Positions 1 to 12,859 are shown, counted from the stretch's first letter. The stretch is DNA of 64,000 bases from Asterochloris sp. CNOR1 (GCA_963969365.1 OZ017750.1:682001-746000); one strand, 5' to 3'. Notes: generated by a model not told the origin, from the sequence alone. Numbers and translations: made by a program.

Positions 1-925
1 TGAGAGCCGCCCCAGCTACCACCTGCTGGGCCTGCTGCTCTTTGTGCAGCTGGGCATCACCAGCGGGACATGGGCCGTGCAGCAGCTGGCATCCTCCCTG
101 ACCCCGCAGGCCAAGCCTCAAGGGCACGCCCAGCCCCTGCATGGGGGCAGGCAGACAGCCAGCACTTCCAAGGGCCTGCCAGTCATCCTGGAGGTGGGTC
201 GCCTGGCCTCACTTTCCTTAGATGGAACGCCAGTCTGCTCTGCTGCCTTGCCAGTGTGCTGTGCTCTGTTCCGCATGTACTGTGCTTCATTGCCGTTTGC
301 TATGCTGCATTGCCCATCTGCTGCGCATTATATGTATATATATGTGCTGTGCTGTGACATGAGGAGTTCCCCGGGTGCTTCACGTCTGCCGTGGCACTTT
401 GTTATTGTCTACACGTTGTGCACTTGGCATCGATAGCTGCCATGTGCTAACAGGCTTGACAGGTGCCAGCTGTGTGACCTTGGTTGTGTAGAGCTATCTG
501 CCTGTTACAAGCATCTGCTTCCTTGAAATGCCGGCAGGCGCTCTGTTTCCTGCCACATCTGCTGACAGGCTAGGCACAGTTCAGACCTGAGCCCATACAG
601 ACATGGTGCATGCCTGAATTCTTGATGGGCATGCTTGCAGGAGGATGGCGAGGGGATTGCCACCCCCCCTGACAGCCAGGCACAGCAGCCTCCTCGGAGC
701 CATGCTGCAGCCACGCAGGATCATACTGGGGACACGCCACATGAGGCCACCAGCAAGTGTCCATTGTGCCTGTCCGCCCGAGAACTTCCCACAGCCACCC
801 CATGTGGGCACGTCTTCTGCTGGCAGTGCATAGCAGAATGGGGGAACCAGCGCAAGGAGTGCCCCCTGTGCAGGGCGCCTTTCAAAATAGATCTGCTAAT
901 GTGTGTGGAGCATGCTGACTTCTGA
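1..925 (+). CDS. PEX10: PEX10 peroxisome biogenesis E3 ligase, 3' end (partial)
   Basis: This is the 3' end of a RING-type ubiquitin ligase of the peroxisomal membrane. In the known family PEX10 works with PEX2 and PEX12 to ubiquitinate the import receptor PEX5. Two exons are visible: up to 193 (5' end outside the window; reading frame starts at base 2) and 641-925. They join in phase 0 across a GTGGGT...GCAG intron. The first exon encodes a hydrophobic segment starting [17 protein letters not shown], matching the last membrane segment of plant PEX10. The second encodes a complete C3HC4 RING with CPLC, the hallmark [10 protein letters not shown] and CPLC again, and ends close to the RING with a short tail finishing HADF. 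That tail matches the HSDF ending of plant PEX10, which separates it from other RING proteins. The stop is TGA at 923-925. The gene is convergent with the kinase that follows. Confidence 0.9.
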
Positions 926-1200
926 CTTCGAACGTGAGCGAGAGAGCTGATTGTTTAACTTGCATCTGGTGTACACCTGTGCTGCTTTGCGAGTGTTGAG
1001 CGTGCGGTCCCACGAGCTGTCCCTCATTGAGTCTAGTCAGCGTCAGTTTGTCCATACCCAGCAGTACCTTAGAGACTGTCCCTGACCCCTGAAAGCATGT
1101 TGCCCCTCTCAACATTGTTTGTAGAGACATTATCAGATCCAGCACAGCACAACTGGAGGTATTCAGAGTGGGACAGGGCAAACAGGGGCCAGGCGAGAAT
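926..1200. other. Convergent intergenic spacer PEX10 / MUT9-like kinase
   Basis: This 275-bp gap lies between the PEX10 stop (925) and the kinase stop (1201). It should hold both 3' UTRs. I see no ORF of interest, RNA gene or repeat in it. Confidence 0.6.
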
Positions 1201-4200
1201 TCAGGACACTGTACGGCCATAGGAAACACCTGCGGAGGCAGCATCACTGTCAAAGGCAGCGCTTACACTGTGGGCCAAACCCCATGCTGGTCAAGCAGGC
1301 ATCCGCATCGAGCCACATCACAACAAAGTGCAGGGACTGGACAACTATGTGGCGCAGTCCACGTTGCGGCACAAGGAAGCAGAGGCACTGAGTACTGACT
1401 GCAGGGAGGACCTCAGGGACTTGCCTGCAATGTACAGGTTTTTGGCCCACTTGTCCTTCACATGAGTGCTTGGGAAAGCAGAGGTACGCAGCGTCTCCTG
1501 GGTCTCATCCATGGGGCGGCGTCGGGGAACACTCAGCACGAAGGCGGCCTGGTCAGGGGTGGCGGCACAGGCAGTGATGCGGAAGCCTGCATGCAGGCGA
1601 GTGCGTGGTCAGGCAGGGCCAGGAGATGAGTGAGGCTGCAGCAGAGACTGCTCAGAGGTGGCAGGGCTGGCACAAGATCCAGCAGCCCAGGCATTATGAC
1701 CCGTTTTTGTTTGCAATTGCCAGACAGCAGGCCAGAAGAGCTGCTGCACATCAATCAGACCATGCAGCGGCCGCCACTGACCAGACTGCAGCGCCTGTTT
1801 GCAGCAAAAGGGGCCCGGCATTTGCAGCAGCCTGGTCTGGCACGACTGGGATAGCAACCCGCAGCATAGGCATTCTGACCCAGCTCTGTTGAGACCTGCC
1901 AGACAACAGGGCTGAGCAGCTGCTGCACAACTTCCAGCCAGAGCACAGGGCTTGCCACCCGCCAGACCTTTGCTGCATGTAGCAAAGGCGTCTGGCCTTC
2001 ATAGCCAGGCCTTGCCTGGCGACCCTTGAAAGGTCGCGACTGCACCGGCACGGCTGCAAGCCTGCCACCAGTCAACCCTGAGAGGAGCATGACGGGACAG
2101 GCACAACTGCAAGCCTACCACCGGGTCTGATATTCACAGCTTCCCTCCATCAGATCTGCTGCCAGCCGGCAAGAAGCGCCTTAAATCGCAGCTCACCTCC
2201 GCCAGCGTCCCATCTGCGGTGGATGCCCTCGCTTGGGTACTGGAAGTCCAGCTCCACGCACTGGTCGATGAAACCGGCGTTGCGTGACATGACCACGGCC
2301 CAGCGGGTGTGGCTGGTGGCCATGCAGGTCACGTAGAAGCCCTCCTTCCATTTTTTATTTATCCACTTGAAGGGGAAGCTGTCAGACACCTGCAGCGAGG
2401 GGAGAGCAGGGCTCAGCAGGCCGCACCTCTTCACTGCTCTGTGGCAGCTGCCAGTGCTGTAGCAGATTAGCTAGACGAAGCAGCATTGCCTCTGGCTGGA
2501 CAAGGAGCTGCACAGCTGGCAGGGCCCGCTCATGCTGTGCTGCGTGTCCACGGCGGCTCAGAATGATGACAACAGGGGGGTCGTACTGCTGTAGCTGCGC
2601 TCCTGCATGATCATCCCACAAACGCGGAGGCATGGGTCCCGCGCCCGGCAACACAAGTACTTGGCACTGATGCTAACTGCCACTGCCTGCCCTGCATGTC
2701 ATTCAGCAGGCATCAAGGAGGCCACCTTGTAGGACTGCTGGGTGTAGGGGGTGCCCTTGCTCATGACCACGAGGCTGCTGCCTGAGGTGCTACCGGCCAT
2801 GGCGGTGATGTAGAACCCGTCCTCCCACTTCTCCATGATCCACTCCTTGGGCAGGAACTGGGTGCTCAGCTCATAGACCTGCAGGCACAGGCAGAAGGGC
2901 TTGAGTTAAGGTGTGGAGGTGAGAAGCAATGACGTGACACCTGCGGGCGCCCCCAGCAGGGCTTCAGGCTGACAATACATGTGCAGTAGCTGTGAGCTCG
3001 GCTTGTACACCTGCAGGGTACTTGTGTGGGCAGGAGTCCACATGGAGTTGGCAGACTCTGGCTCAACGACTTGCAAACAAGGGAGTCGTGTTGTGAGGAT
3101 CTGCATCAGAGGAGCGGCTGCAGAGTGGAGGTGAAACCAGGGCACCCATGCTGCAAGAAAAAGCATCAGAAAGGCAGCCGGCCGCTCTTGTGCCCCACCT
3201 GGGAGCTGAAGCCAGTGCCGGCGTCCATGATGAGCGCCCACAGCTCCTGGCAGCAGGCCACGCTGCTGATGTACAAGCCATCGTCATTGCCCTTCTCCAC
3301 GTGCTGGTCCACACGTGTGTTGGCCACATTGTAGTGGTACCGCTGCTTCATGGGCCTGCATGTTGCAGAAATGCAGCAACCTGATGAGGGCCTGTAGGCG
3401 CAGCATGCAGCAGAATGCCAGAGATCTTGGAAACAGGAAAGGCTCGTCAGACACGGCATGCACCGCTTACAGGAGCACTCCACGGGAGGTTGGCCATCTG
3501 CAGCTGCTCATAGCGCCACAGCGGCTTTGTTGAAGAGCACGCAGCGAGCCCTTTGCATTGGCCTGAGACTCCAGCAAGGCCTTGTCCATGGCACGAGGGC
3601 TGTGGTGCATGCACAAGCGCTGGCCATGCACCAACCCCTGCAAATGGACGCACAGGTGGGCGTGCAGTGCAGGAACCTAGACTTGGAGCAGCCCACCTGT
3701 GTGCATTGTAGACGGTAATCCACTGCGTGGCAGGCAGACCCAGCCGGATCTTCTTCTTAGGCGCCTGCAGCTCCGCCGCCTCATCCTCCATCTGATCGCG
3801 CGTGCGCTTCTGGCCAACCTGCACGCACACCAGGACATCGTCGGACACAGCTCTTCCAGAACAGGCGATCCCCCAGCAGCTGCGTCACGCTTGGCAGAGC
3901 ACTGTTGAGGCACATGCCCTGTACAACAGAGCCCAGCCATGCTTCAGTGCTGTCCTGCAGTTCTGATTTCGTGTGCGCCTCTGGCCAACCTGCACACATA
4001 AACAAACAACAGCAGCATCAAGACACACATGCACCTTGACTTCACATGTTGTGCATGCAACCAGCATGCCTGCACAGGGAAGGCCCTGCATACACCCGGC
4101 CCTGGAGGCGTCATAGGCTTGCCACAGCAGGCACACACGACAGCGATATCATAGCCTGCACAGGGGCCCTGCTGAAGCACTCTGCAAGGCCATGCACACA

Positions 4201-7200
4201 AGCGGCCCTGGCACCACACCAGACTTGGCTAGAGTAGTCCTGCATGGTTCTTGCACATGCCACCTGACCCGGTGCAGTCTGCAACACTGTCTTCCACCAC
4301 CTTGCATTGCAGACAATTGCAGGCCTTGGCACAACACCCAGAGCCAAGCATGGCTGGTGCGCTCACCTTCAGACTGTCTGTCAGTATAGGCCGCTGCGGC
4401 TGGGGCCCGCACAGCGGCTCAAAGAGCCCCAGGTAGGCTGAGTACTTGGGGTCCTCATCAAAACGCAGGTTGACAACGGCCTCAGCAAACTGCAGAGCAG
4501 CATTGGGTCTGGCTGGACACGCATGTGAGCTCTTTAAGTCAGCACCACGCAGAGCACCACCAGGCTAAGCTCAGCAGTTTCGGGTCAGGCTCAGCAAAAC
4601 TGTTGGCCACCACCTAAATAGATTGCAGGGCAGCTTGGGCAAGGCTCAGCAGCTTAGGGCCAGAGTCAGGTTGCTTGGGAACTTTGGCTTTTGCAGAAAG
4701 TGCAGGGCATCATCAAGCTCAGCTTGATAGCATCAGGCCAGGCTCAGCACATGTTTTTCAGCAATTGACCACTGCCTGAGATACCTGCAGAGCAGCATCA
4801 GAGAACGCTCAGCAGCAGCAGGCCCAGATCAGCACGGCATCTAAACAGGTCATCACCGCCTGAGCAAACTGCAGGGCAGCATTGAGCGAAGCTCAGCAGC
4901 TTCAAGCCAGGCTCAGCAAGACCACCGCCTGAACAAACTGCAGGGCAGCGTCAGGCCAGGCTTGGCAGACGCTGGGGACATGAGCCCCTGCTGCAGGGCT
5001 GTTGAGCACTCCAGCCTCTGCCAGCGTGGCAGCAGAGCAGTCTATATGCTGCAATGTAAGCTCAGCCAGGCAGCACTGGGTCCAGACACCTCACCTGCCG
5101 GAAGGCTGCTGGCGTGTAGCGGCACAGCAGCTCTGCAGAGGTGGCCATCTTCTTCTTGCACACAAGGAAGCCCTTGTTGTCTCCCTGCAGGACAGATATT
5201 CCCAGTTGCCTGGGTGCAGGTTGTGCACCGCTGCATATCACTGCCACCTGCTGCTGCCAGGCAAGTACGTCTTGAGATGGAGCACTGCAGGACTGGCCAT
5301 CTGTGTTGCTCAAGGTGCAGCCAAAACATCACAGCAAGCTGTTTGCACGAACCAGATGGAGACTGCATGGGGAGCAGCAGCCACACCACAGCATCCAATG
5401 GAGGCTCCTACCTGGTAACCCTGCCAGGGCAGCCTCCCCTTGAGCAGGAACAACAATGTGTAGGCCAGAGACTCTAGGTCATCTCGCCTGCTGGCAGTTC
5501 GCCCCAGGTGGGCGTGCACACTGGCATACCGCACTGTGCCCCTACAGACACAGCCAGCTGAGGATAAATAGCTGATGAGTGCAGCAGCAGTCAGAGAGGA
5601 GACCAAGACAAGCTGGCTTCCTTGGCTCACAAAGAGAACAGTCCACTCACCCATATGTAGCAGTCCTGCCAGTGATGAGTAGGGACCAGGAGAGGGCACA
5701 GGGGAGGATCACGTATTGCAGCAGCACTAAAACAGGCATCAAGCACCGTAAATTGCCTCTCAGAACGCCCAGGCAAAGTAGCTACTCGCCTGAACACATC
5801 AGGCCGCTGGTCATACTCCACATGTGTGCTGCATACAGCGTCCTTCCAGCGTGTGGCTGCAGGGCAACGATTGAGCCCTCAAAGTATGTTTGAAGAGGCA
5901 GAAGATTGCCAGGCACTTGTGACATCAAACACCCCCCGGCAAAGTTTGCATGGAGCTGGAAGTGAGACATCAAGCCCCTTCCCTTGACATGCTGAGTGGC
6001 TGCAGGGGCACAGGCTGTATCTGCAAGAAATTGAAAAGGAGTGCAGGGAGGCAGGAAGGTACATGAAGAACGCTCGAACGCTCCCCAACATGAGCAGATG
6101 GGGTCATTTGGGGCTTTTGATGGCAACCTTCAAACAGAGGGAGGCAGCACAGAGTTGGGACGAGACTGACACCTTGAGAAGACAGCCATTCAATGACCCA
6201 CCAAGACCGAGGTCGACCAGATACAACTTTTTGGTGTTGGGCGTCTCAGGCTGGCCCATGAGGAAGTTTTCAGGCTTCACATCACCATGCACATAGCTGC
6301 AGGCACAGGGCAGCGGCAGCTTGAGAGATGAATGTCGCTCTGCAATGCAGCGTGCAGAGCAGCAGATAGCTGCAGGCAAGGCGAGTGCAGAGTCACTTCT
6401 AAGTGCGTCTCAGCAGCGTGCGAGCGGCAGTGGCGTGCCAGACCCAGCATGGCAGCAGACCCTGGCTCAAGACCTGCAAGAAGCACCCAGTGGGAGGCTC
6501 TATCCAGGCAGGAGCCTTGCACCGGGACATTATGTCCAGTGCACGCAGAGAGGGCTGCAGACTGTGGATCTGCCAGGAGGCTCACCCCTTCTCATGGAGC
6601 TTGTGAAGAATGGAGAGCGCCTCCACTGCAATGCAGGCCACCATCTCCTGCGACATGACCTGCCCCTGGGAGTTCCACACATCCCATAGGCTGGGGCCCA
6701 ACATGTCCATAACCTGCAAGACAGCAACTGCTGCGCGTTCCCGTGGGGCGTCTGGATCACTCTCGCTGCGGCTTGCAGCAGGGCGGCATGCACATTGCGG
6801 CGGCCCACACACGGCCAAATCTGTTGCTGGCTGTGATGGACAGCACCCTATTGGCTTGCAGCCTGCTGAAGGTGACACTGACAGTTCTGAACTCAAGCTG
6901 CATGCCCTTCCAGCAGCTCAGCGGGACAAGCCTGCGCAGATGCACAGCTAGCTCCGCATAGTCAGGTCAGTCCCAAAAGCATGCAGCAGCTTGACAGAGC
7001 AGCAGCTCACCATGACGTAGTAGTCCCCTTGCCTGCCTTTGTAGTGGACTTTGGGGATGCCATGCACGCCGCCCATGCCAGCCGAGGTGAGCGAGCTGCA
7101 GAAACACAGCGAATGTCACTGTGGCGCAACCGCTCAACTTGGCCACACAAGAACCGCAGGATCTCAGTGAGATGGTGGAAAGGCCTGCTGCAGCTTGTCA

Positions 7201-7909
7201 CTTGCTCGCATAAGAATTAGCTTGCAGCACAACAATGCAGGCAAGCAGCCGCACCTGTACACAGACCACTCATAAGGTGGCCCATAGTTGCAGCCCTTGC
7301 TGCTCCTGTGCTCAAACTTGAGCGCAACCTGCAGGACAGGGAGCTTTGCTCAGTCATTCACTAACTGCGGCAAAGGGCACAGGCTCAAAGTGTGGTGCAG
7401 ACGTATACATATGTAGGTGTGCCATACTTTTCTCAGGCGCCTGCAGCTGCTGCACAAGTCACCAACCAGCTTGCCCTGCCGGGGCAAGCCTGGTCTGCCA
7501 TCCAAACTGGCTGTAGACTGGCCCAGTGCGACACCTCATACCCTCATACCCGTGAGGTGATCAGGTCATCCTCACCTCATTGGCAGAGGCTCCGTCCTTG
7601 ACTGTGTTGGGTGTGGCACGCTTGCCCACATACACCTGGCCAAACCCACCCTTGCCTAGCTTGCGGTCCACGATGTACACAGGGGAGCCCCCAACTTGGC
7701 ACTGCAGGTCAGTGGACACGGCTCAGGACAGCACTTGACGCAAATGCTAGTGGCCTTGGTTTCCCATGCCAGGACATCAAGCAACAACAATCAAGGCAGG
7801 TACACTGCAGGAGGTAGCCAGCAGGACGTACCTTCTCGGGCAGAGGGGCCGTGCTCGCCTCATCCTCCTTGCCCTTCTCGCCACTGTTATGCTTCTCATT
7901 CTTTGCCAT
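1201..7909 (-). CDS. MUT9-like serine/threonine kinase (CK1-related histone kinase)
   Basis: Sixteen exons encode 603 aa: 7832-7909, 7576-7701, 7255-7328, 7011-7095, 6586-6713, 6202-6296, 5790-5856, 5412-5541, 5095-5184, 4367-4489, 3697-3818, 3199-3355, 2726-2878, 2197-2389, 1425-1586, 1201-1229. The kinase domain is about residues 30-330: glycine loop GKGGFG (42-47), VALK lysine 72, CK1-type HGDVKPEN (167-174), and VDLG at 191-194 instead of DFG. The long C-terminal region ([44 protein letters not shown], ending GRTVS) is diagnostic for the MUT9-like kinases. The Chlamydomonas founder Mut9p phosphorylates H3T3 and acts in transgene silencing, so a nuclear role is inferred. Introns 7 and 15 need GC-AG splicing (GCGAGT and GCAAGT donors) to keep the conserved frame. 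Start: ATG at 7909-7907; an in-frame ATG 24 nt upstream is possible. Confidence 0.93.
1640..2100. repeat. Degenerate tandem repeat (about 179 bp) in kinase intron 14
   Basis: Intron 14 of the MUT9-like gene holds two clear copies of a segment running from GCATTNTGACCC to CTGCTGCACA, at about 1690-1750 and 1869-1930. Weaker flanking similarity extends the copies. Unlike other introns in the window, I cannot show that the unit contains the neighbouring splice junction. Confidence 0.6.
3958..4003 (-). repeat. Duplicated 5' end of kinase exon 11 with its acceptor (decoy)
   Basis: Reading the minus strand, exon 11 begins at 3818 after GTGCAG with codons for [10 protein letters not shown] copy beginning at 3989, also after GTGCAG, encodes VGQRRTRNQ. 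The copy lies 171 bp upstream inside intron 10. It then diverges and meets an in-frame stop, so it looks like a dead acceptor-side duplication. Confidence 0.8.
4490..5094 (-). repeat. Array of copies of the exon-10 acceptor region in intron 9
   Basis: This 605-bp intron is largely built of GCTCAGC-rich degenerate units of about 65-160 bp. The real exon 10 acceptor (CTGCAG|TTTGCTGAGG on the minus strand) sits at 4489/4490. Related copies keeping CTGCAG plus GCAAA/CAAA context occur near 4625, 4787, 4871 and 4936. Copies get less similar with distance. Confidence 0.65.
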
Positions 7910-8365
7910 GTGCTTGGGAGCACCAGGCTGCAACTCAGGGTGGTCTCAGGGAGGCCACAGCATAAGTTCTGCCTGCTGATCTTATTGCCAACTCCTCCCC
8001 GTAGCTGAGAAACGCCAGAAGCTGGCAGACCACAAGCGCTGGATGCTTGTCAACTGCAAGGTCCAAGTGCAAAACCGTATTCAGCCTCCAAGCAGCGTGC
8101 TGATATCAGGCACGAGCGGTGAGGCCTCGCACAGGTTGATCTTGGCGAGGAGACTTGGCGAGGTCCAAAACCCTGTTGGAAAGTGCAGAACCTTTCTCAA
8201 CTGCAGAGCTGTCATGCTGAGCTGCAGGCCTTCGGTCCAGCCGACGCACTGACAGATCTGTACAGTTGTGCTAGAAGATCCTGAGCAGGTGCTAGGTCCT
8301 CCAGGATCTCCTCCCCTGCATCCCAAGCAGTTGTGCTGGATGGTCGATCTGTGAGCCCTGGAGGC
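7910..8365. promoter_or_regulatory. Divergent promoter region, MUT9-like kinase / RCC1 gene
   Basis: About 456 bp separates the two proposed start codons of oppositely oriented genes, so both promoters and 5' UTRs must lie here unless the RCC1 gene has an unseen upstream exon. No clear TATA element is visible. Open frames on both strands inside it look like composition shadows. Confidence 0.5.
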
Positions 8366-11300
8366 ATGGTGCAGGCCCCTGCACTGCCACCAATCCCAGC
8401 AGAAGGCAGCAGTGCGCCAGAGAGAGTTCCTGTCAGCAAGCCATCCCGCATGCGCAGGTGGAGTTCACAGTTGCCAAGCCTCTGCATCAGACGCTTGTTG
8501 TGCAAGCTCTGCACAATCGTGACCTGTGCAACCTCTCCCTGCGCAATCTTACTTCTGCTGCCCCATCTGCAGCAGCGGCAGCGTCAGGCGTTTGTCCAGT
8601 GTGGGCTGCCTCTGTGACAACCTGCCAGACTTTGTGAAAGAGCCTCCCGTGGAGGCTGTTGTCTTTGGATGGGGGGTGGCAGAAGATGGGCAGCTGGTGC
8701 GTGTTGCTGCTGCCCCAAGAAGCAATCACTGCGGTCTCAAAGCGGCATTCAGCAACCCAGAACATGTGCGTGGCGCTATCTCTGCATGTGCAACTGGGCG
8801 CTGTGCTGCTCAGGCAAGAGAACAAGTAAAACAAACCTCCCTTCTGCAGGGAGTCGACACCGAAGCGCCTGTTCTGTCTCCCAAAGTAGTGGAGGCACTG
8901 CTGGGCACCAGACTTAGGGGACGGGAGTTTGGCAAAGGGCCTCTGGTGAGCTGGCAGTGCGTGTGCTGAGGCTCTATCAGCAGTCGGCGCTTTTGATGTC
9001 AACTCGCACCATGTGGGGGCCATGCACCAAGCCTGGCCTGTAGCCCTGCAGATTGGAGGCAGCAGGTGTTCCCTGGCCATTGACGCCGATGGCCAGGTGC
9101 TCTCGTGGGGCTGGAATGCCCGCTGCACCCTGGGCCATGGCCACAGGTGGGCTGATCCTTGCTTTCCTGCCGTTGCTGTGCAGTGTTTGCTTGAGTGTTG
9201 TGTGCTTGGCACTGCGGCTTTGCAACTAGGCAGCAGCAGGATTGTCTGTGGATTTGCTCCGGCCTGGCACAATGTGCAGTGCCAGAGCCTGCACCGCACA
9301 GTAGGCTGGCGTGTATAGGCCCCGTCAGCAAGTGTTGAACTTCAGTGGCCTCAGATGGCTGCATCCTGGCTAGCACTGCATGCATTTCGCCCCTGTGCCC
9401 TGCCTGCAGAGGCAACGAGCGCAGGCCGCGGCGCATTGCTTCCCTGAAGGGCACCTGCGTCATTCAGGCAGCCATCGGGGGCTGGCACTGCCTGGCAGTC
9501 ACAGACAACTACCAGGCCTATGCCTGGGGTGGCAATGAGTATGGCCAGTGCGGCGTGGACCAGCACAAGCGAGACCTGCAGCGACCCACCCCCTGCCTGC
9601 AGGGCAAGCGGGTGCTGCAGGTGGCTGCCGGCGGCATGCACTCTGTGGCCATCACAGAGGACGGGCAGGTAGGTGCATCATCTTCTCTTGCTGGGCACAG
9701 ACTTTGCTGATGAGCGCTGCTGCGGACCAGCCGTACTGTTGTCCCAAGTCAGTGCTCTCATGTCATGGCCATTACCCTCACAGCTTAGTTGATTCAGGCT
9801 GAAGAGTTGCTTACTGCACTCGCTTCTACACAAGCCCTGAGAGCCCCTGAGATGCTCTTACTGACACTGTCTGCATGCCCTCTGCAGTGCTTCACGCCTG
9901 CCACCAAGCTGTACTGACAGCGCTTCACGTCGCCTGTTGTGCAGACCTGGACCTGGGGTGAGCCCTGGGGCGAGTTCTCCATGAAGGTGGACCGCAGCCC
10001 CAGGCTGGTGGAGGGTGCTCGTGACATTGCAAAGATCGCCTGTGGCGCCTTTCACAACCTGCTGCTCAGCAGGTCAGCTGCAGACGCTCAGCAGAAGGCT
10101 GAGTCCCTGCACAACCCTCACTTTGAAGGCTGTCACTGCTGCCTGAGCTCTGCTGGCCTGGCCTGGCCTGCGCCTGTCTTGAACCTTCAGGCTGCAGGTG
10201 GCCTGCAGCTGCTCACTGCAGCTGACACTGCAGGTCCGTCGATGCCTGTGTGTGGACAGCACTTCACCTGGTTGGTGTTGCAGGGAGTTGGTTCATCATG
10301 TGGTGCTGCAGGTCGGGCGAGGTCTACTCATGGGGCATCAATGACTATGGCCAGCTGGGGGATGGCACCACGGACTATGCCACAGTGCCAGTCAGAGCTG
10401 TTGGCCTGGATGAGGTGAAGGTTGCAGACATCTCTGCAGCAGGCTGGCACTCGCTTGCCATCACAGATGATGGAGGTGAGCACCCATAGTCACCCTGGCA
10501 GGCTGCAGATCAAGCTTCGCAGCATCAGTTTAGCTGCTGTCCCTGCATGTAACCTGTGTCAGCGCTGGAGGGCGCCGTGCCTGTCCCCTGTGCAAGACGA
10601 TGTGCTCTGCCTCCTCCTGTTGCAGGGATGTCGCTTCACAAGTCCGCCTGAGCCTGTTTTGGTGTGTGGCTTGGTCAGCATGGCAGCCTTTTGAGCTCCT
10701 TGCTGCTCTGCAGAGGTGTATGCCTGGGGCCGGGGGGAATATGGCCGGCTGGGCCTTGGCGACAAGTCCGGCAGCAGCAAGCTGCGCCCGGCCAAGGTGC
10801 GCGGTCTGGAGGGCCACAAGGTCACCCAGGCCAGCTGCGGAGGCACGCATTCCATGGTGCTCACCAGCGGGGGCCGCATCTTTACCTGGGGCCGGGGCAG
10901 CTTTGGGCGCCTGGGCACCGGCATTGAGAAGGACTGCTTCTCCCCTGTGGAAGTGTTCCTGCCAGGTGGGTGTCTGATGTAGGCAGCTGGCATGCCTGAC
11001 CAGCCATGTCATGAGGCAGAAGGCTGCACTCCCCTGTTGAGCCATATGAGTGGCCAGCACAGGCGCTGGCATGCCTGCCTCAAGTCTGCAAGCTGCCCGA
11101 GAGCTGTACCAGGCAAGTTGTGCAAAGGCAGATGCTCAGCACAGCAGAGGACAGCAGGCTGATGATGTTGTTCCCGCTGCCAGAAAGGCGCATCGTTCCC
11201 CTTCTGGCCTGGACATGGGTGGCCACGAAAGGAATTTAGCAGCGCCAAGAGGAATGTTGACACATGCTGGCAGCCAAGGGCTGCACAGCGTGCCCTGCTG

Positions 11301-12736
11301 CGGCACCGTTGACTGCAGGTGCAGGGCAGGCTCTGAAGCAGTGTTGCACATGTTTTTGAGCTCATCATTCATTGTGCAATGATGCCTGCAAACTCAGCTA
11401 TTACACATGTGGCTAGGCGGTGCAGCGCCAAAGTACCTTTCTGAACCAGTGCCTGATCCACCTTCAAGCTCATGAAGGCAGCTGCAGTGCTGCTCTGTGA
11501 GCCCCACACCCCAAGGCTCGCCCACCCTCGAGCATCGCACTGCCTTGGCTGCAGGGGGCCCCGACCGGTGGCGGGTCATCAGCATCTCCTGTGGGGGGCG
11601 CCACTCCCTTGCGCTGGCCCTGCCTGACAACGGGCCCCGCGACGGCGTGCCACGCCCTCACTCCTTCCGCCAGTCGCTGACTAGCGATGGGCAGGATGCA
11701 GACGGGGAGCTGGAGGACACTGAGGAGCTGGAGTGCTATGATGACGGTGGGTCCCCCGGGGTGTGCTGAAAATGCCCCAGGGTACATCATGCCTCAACCT
11801 GGACCTCTATCAGGGAATATGCCTGCCCCTTGACCTGAAGACCGTACTGAAGGGTTTACATAGGCTGCACTTTCTGATCTGCTGGACCAGGGAATATGCC
11901 TGCCCTTTGATCAGAGATCATTCTGGGGGGTTGTTATGACAGGCTGCCCCAGCTCTGATTTGCTGCAATACGAACGTGCACAATAGCATCAATAGGTCTT
12001 AATAGGCCTTGAGAGCGCCGCAATCAGACCGTTTGCCGCTTGCTAACACCATCTGCAGCCAGACACATATGATGGGATTAGGATGAACGGGCAAGTGGCT
12101 TTCTCCTGCACTTTGAGCTGGATGAAGGCAGGCGGTTGTCACGGGCGGCAACTCTTGCCAGCTGTTGTAATGAGATAATGCTGGGCTCATGTGACTGCCC
12201 TTTGGCGCACGTGATGAGTAAGCCAAAAGTTGGTGCCCTGGCGGCAGCCAGACATTCAACTTTGCTGGCCAGATTGGTGCTGTTGCTCAGTCATTTGAGT
12301 TGCACTTTTATGTCATATTCCCCTGCAACTGCCGCGATGTGATCGTACTGCCAGATCAGGCGGGCTGCTGTGGGGATTGACGCCAACTCATGTTAAGCAT
12401 GCTGCCCTGTCGAGGCAAGTCCCTTCAAACAGTTTGTTCATGGTCGCAGAGGAGGATGACGCAGAGGATGGTGGGGCAGAGGCCCAGCTCAACCCTGAGT
12501 CCCTTGTGGCAGAGCTGGACAGAATCGAGTCGGCAGATGCACTGGCACAGCGGGAGCTCCAAGGCAGCCAGCATGAGACGCAGCCGCCGGGCAGCTCAGA
12601 CGTCAGCCCCCATGACCAGGATGCGGCCCTCCAGGGCACCAGCAGCCCAGAGTCCAGCATTCACATGGACATCAGCAGTGCCATAGAAAGCACACTGACT
12701 GCAAACAACCTGAGAGAGCCTGATTCTGACAACTGA
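8366..12736 (+). CDS. RCC1-repeat (beta-propeller) family protein
   Basis: Ten exons encode 562 aa: 8366-8457, 8573-8696, 8850-8945, 9052-9146, 9410-9668, 9945-10072, 10312-10475, 10714-10965, 11555-11746, 12450-12736. RCC1 blades repeat the pattern WG..YGQLG followed by AAGGxHS: GWGVAEDGQL, AWGGNEYGQCG with AAGGMHSVAI, TWGEPWGEF, SWGINDYGQLG with AAGWHSLAI, AWGRGEYGRLG with SCGGTHSMVL, TWGRGSFGRLG with SCGGRHSLAL. Blades fill about residues 50-440, enough for one seven-bladed propeller. The last 95 residues are acidic and polar. It resembles a plant RCC1-family clade rather than UVR8, because no UVR8 C-terminal motif is seen. Family members include Ran-GEFs and unrelated scaffolds, so a precise role is not assigned. 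The N-terminal exon and start (ATG 8366) are tentative; all later joins are phase-consistent. The stop is only 123 nt before the next start codon. Confidence 0.85.
11811..11966 (+). repeat. 77-bp tandem duplication in RCC1 gene intron 9
   Basis: Two diverged copies start with CAGGGAATATGCCTGCCC at 11811 and 11888 and end before CTGATNTGCTG. They lie within the 703-bp intron before the last exon. No splice junction is obviously included. Confidence 0.7.
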
Positions 12737-12859
12737 AGGCTGCTTAAATGGAATTTATATATCTGTCCTGCGACTTACCTTCTTTCCAGACAAATGTCTG
12801 GTCTGATTCTGTGCGCATGCCACAGCGGTCCTCTGCCAGACTGAGAGGCCCCGGCTGCA
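12737..12859 (+). other. 123-nt spacer between tandem RCC1 and STY kinase genes
   Basis: The gap between the RCC1 stop codon and the proposed ATG of the next gene on the same strand is very short for two independent eukaryotic transcription units. It contains one AT-rich stretch near 12757-12765. No strong terminator or promoter element is recognisable. Confidence 0.5.

Noticed and set aside
8487-9299. 270-aa open frame on the minus strand across the RCC1 gene start
   Set aside because: It overlaps confirmed RCC1-blade exons on the plus strand and has no recognisable domain; in GC-rich coding DNA long antisense frames are common.
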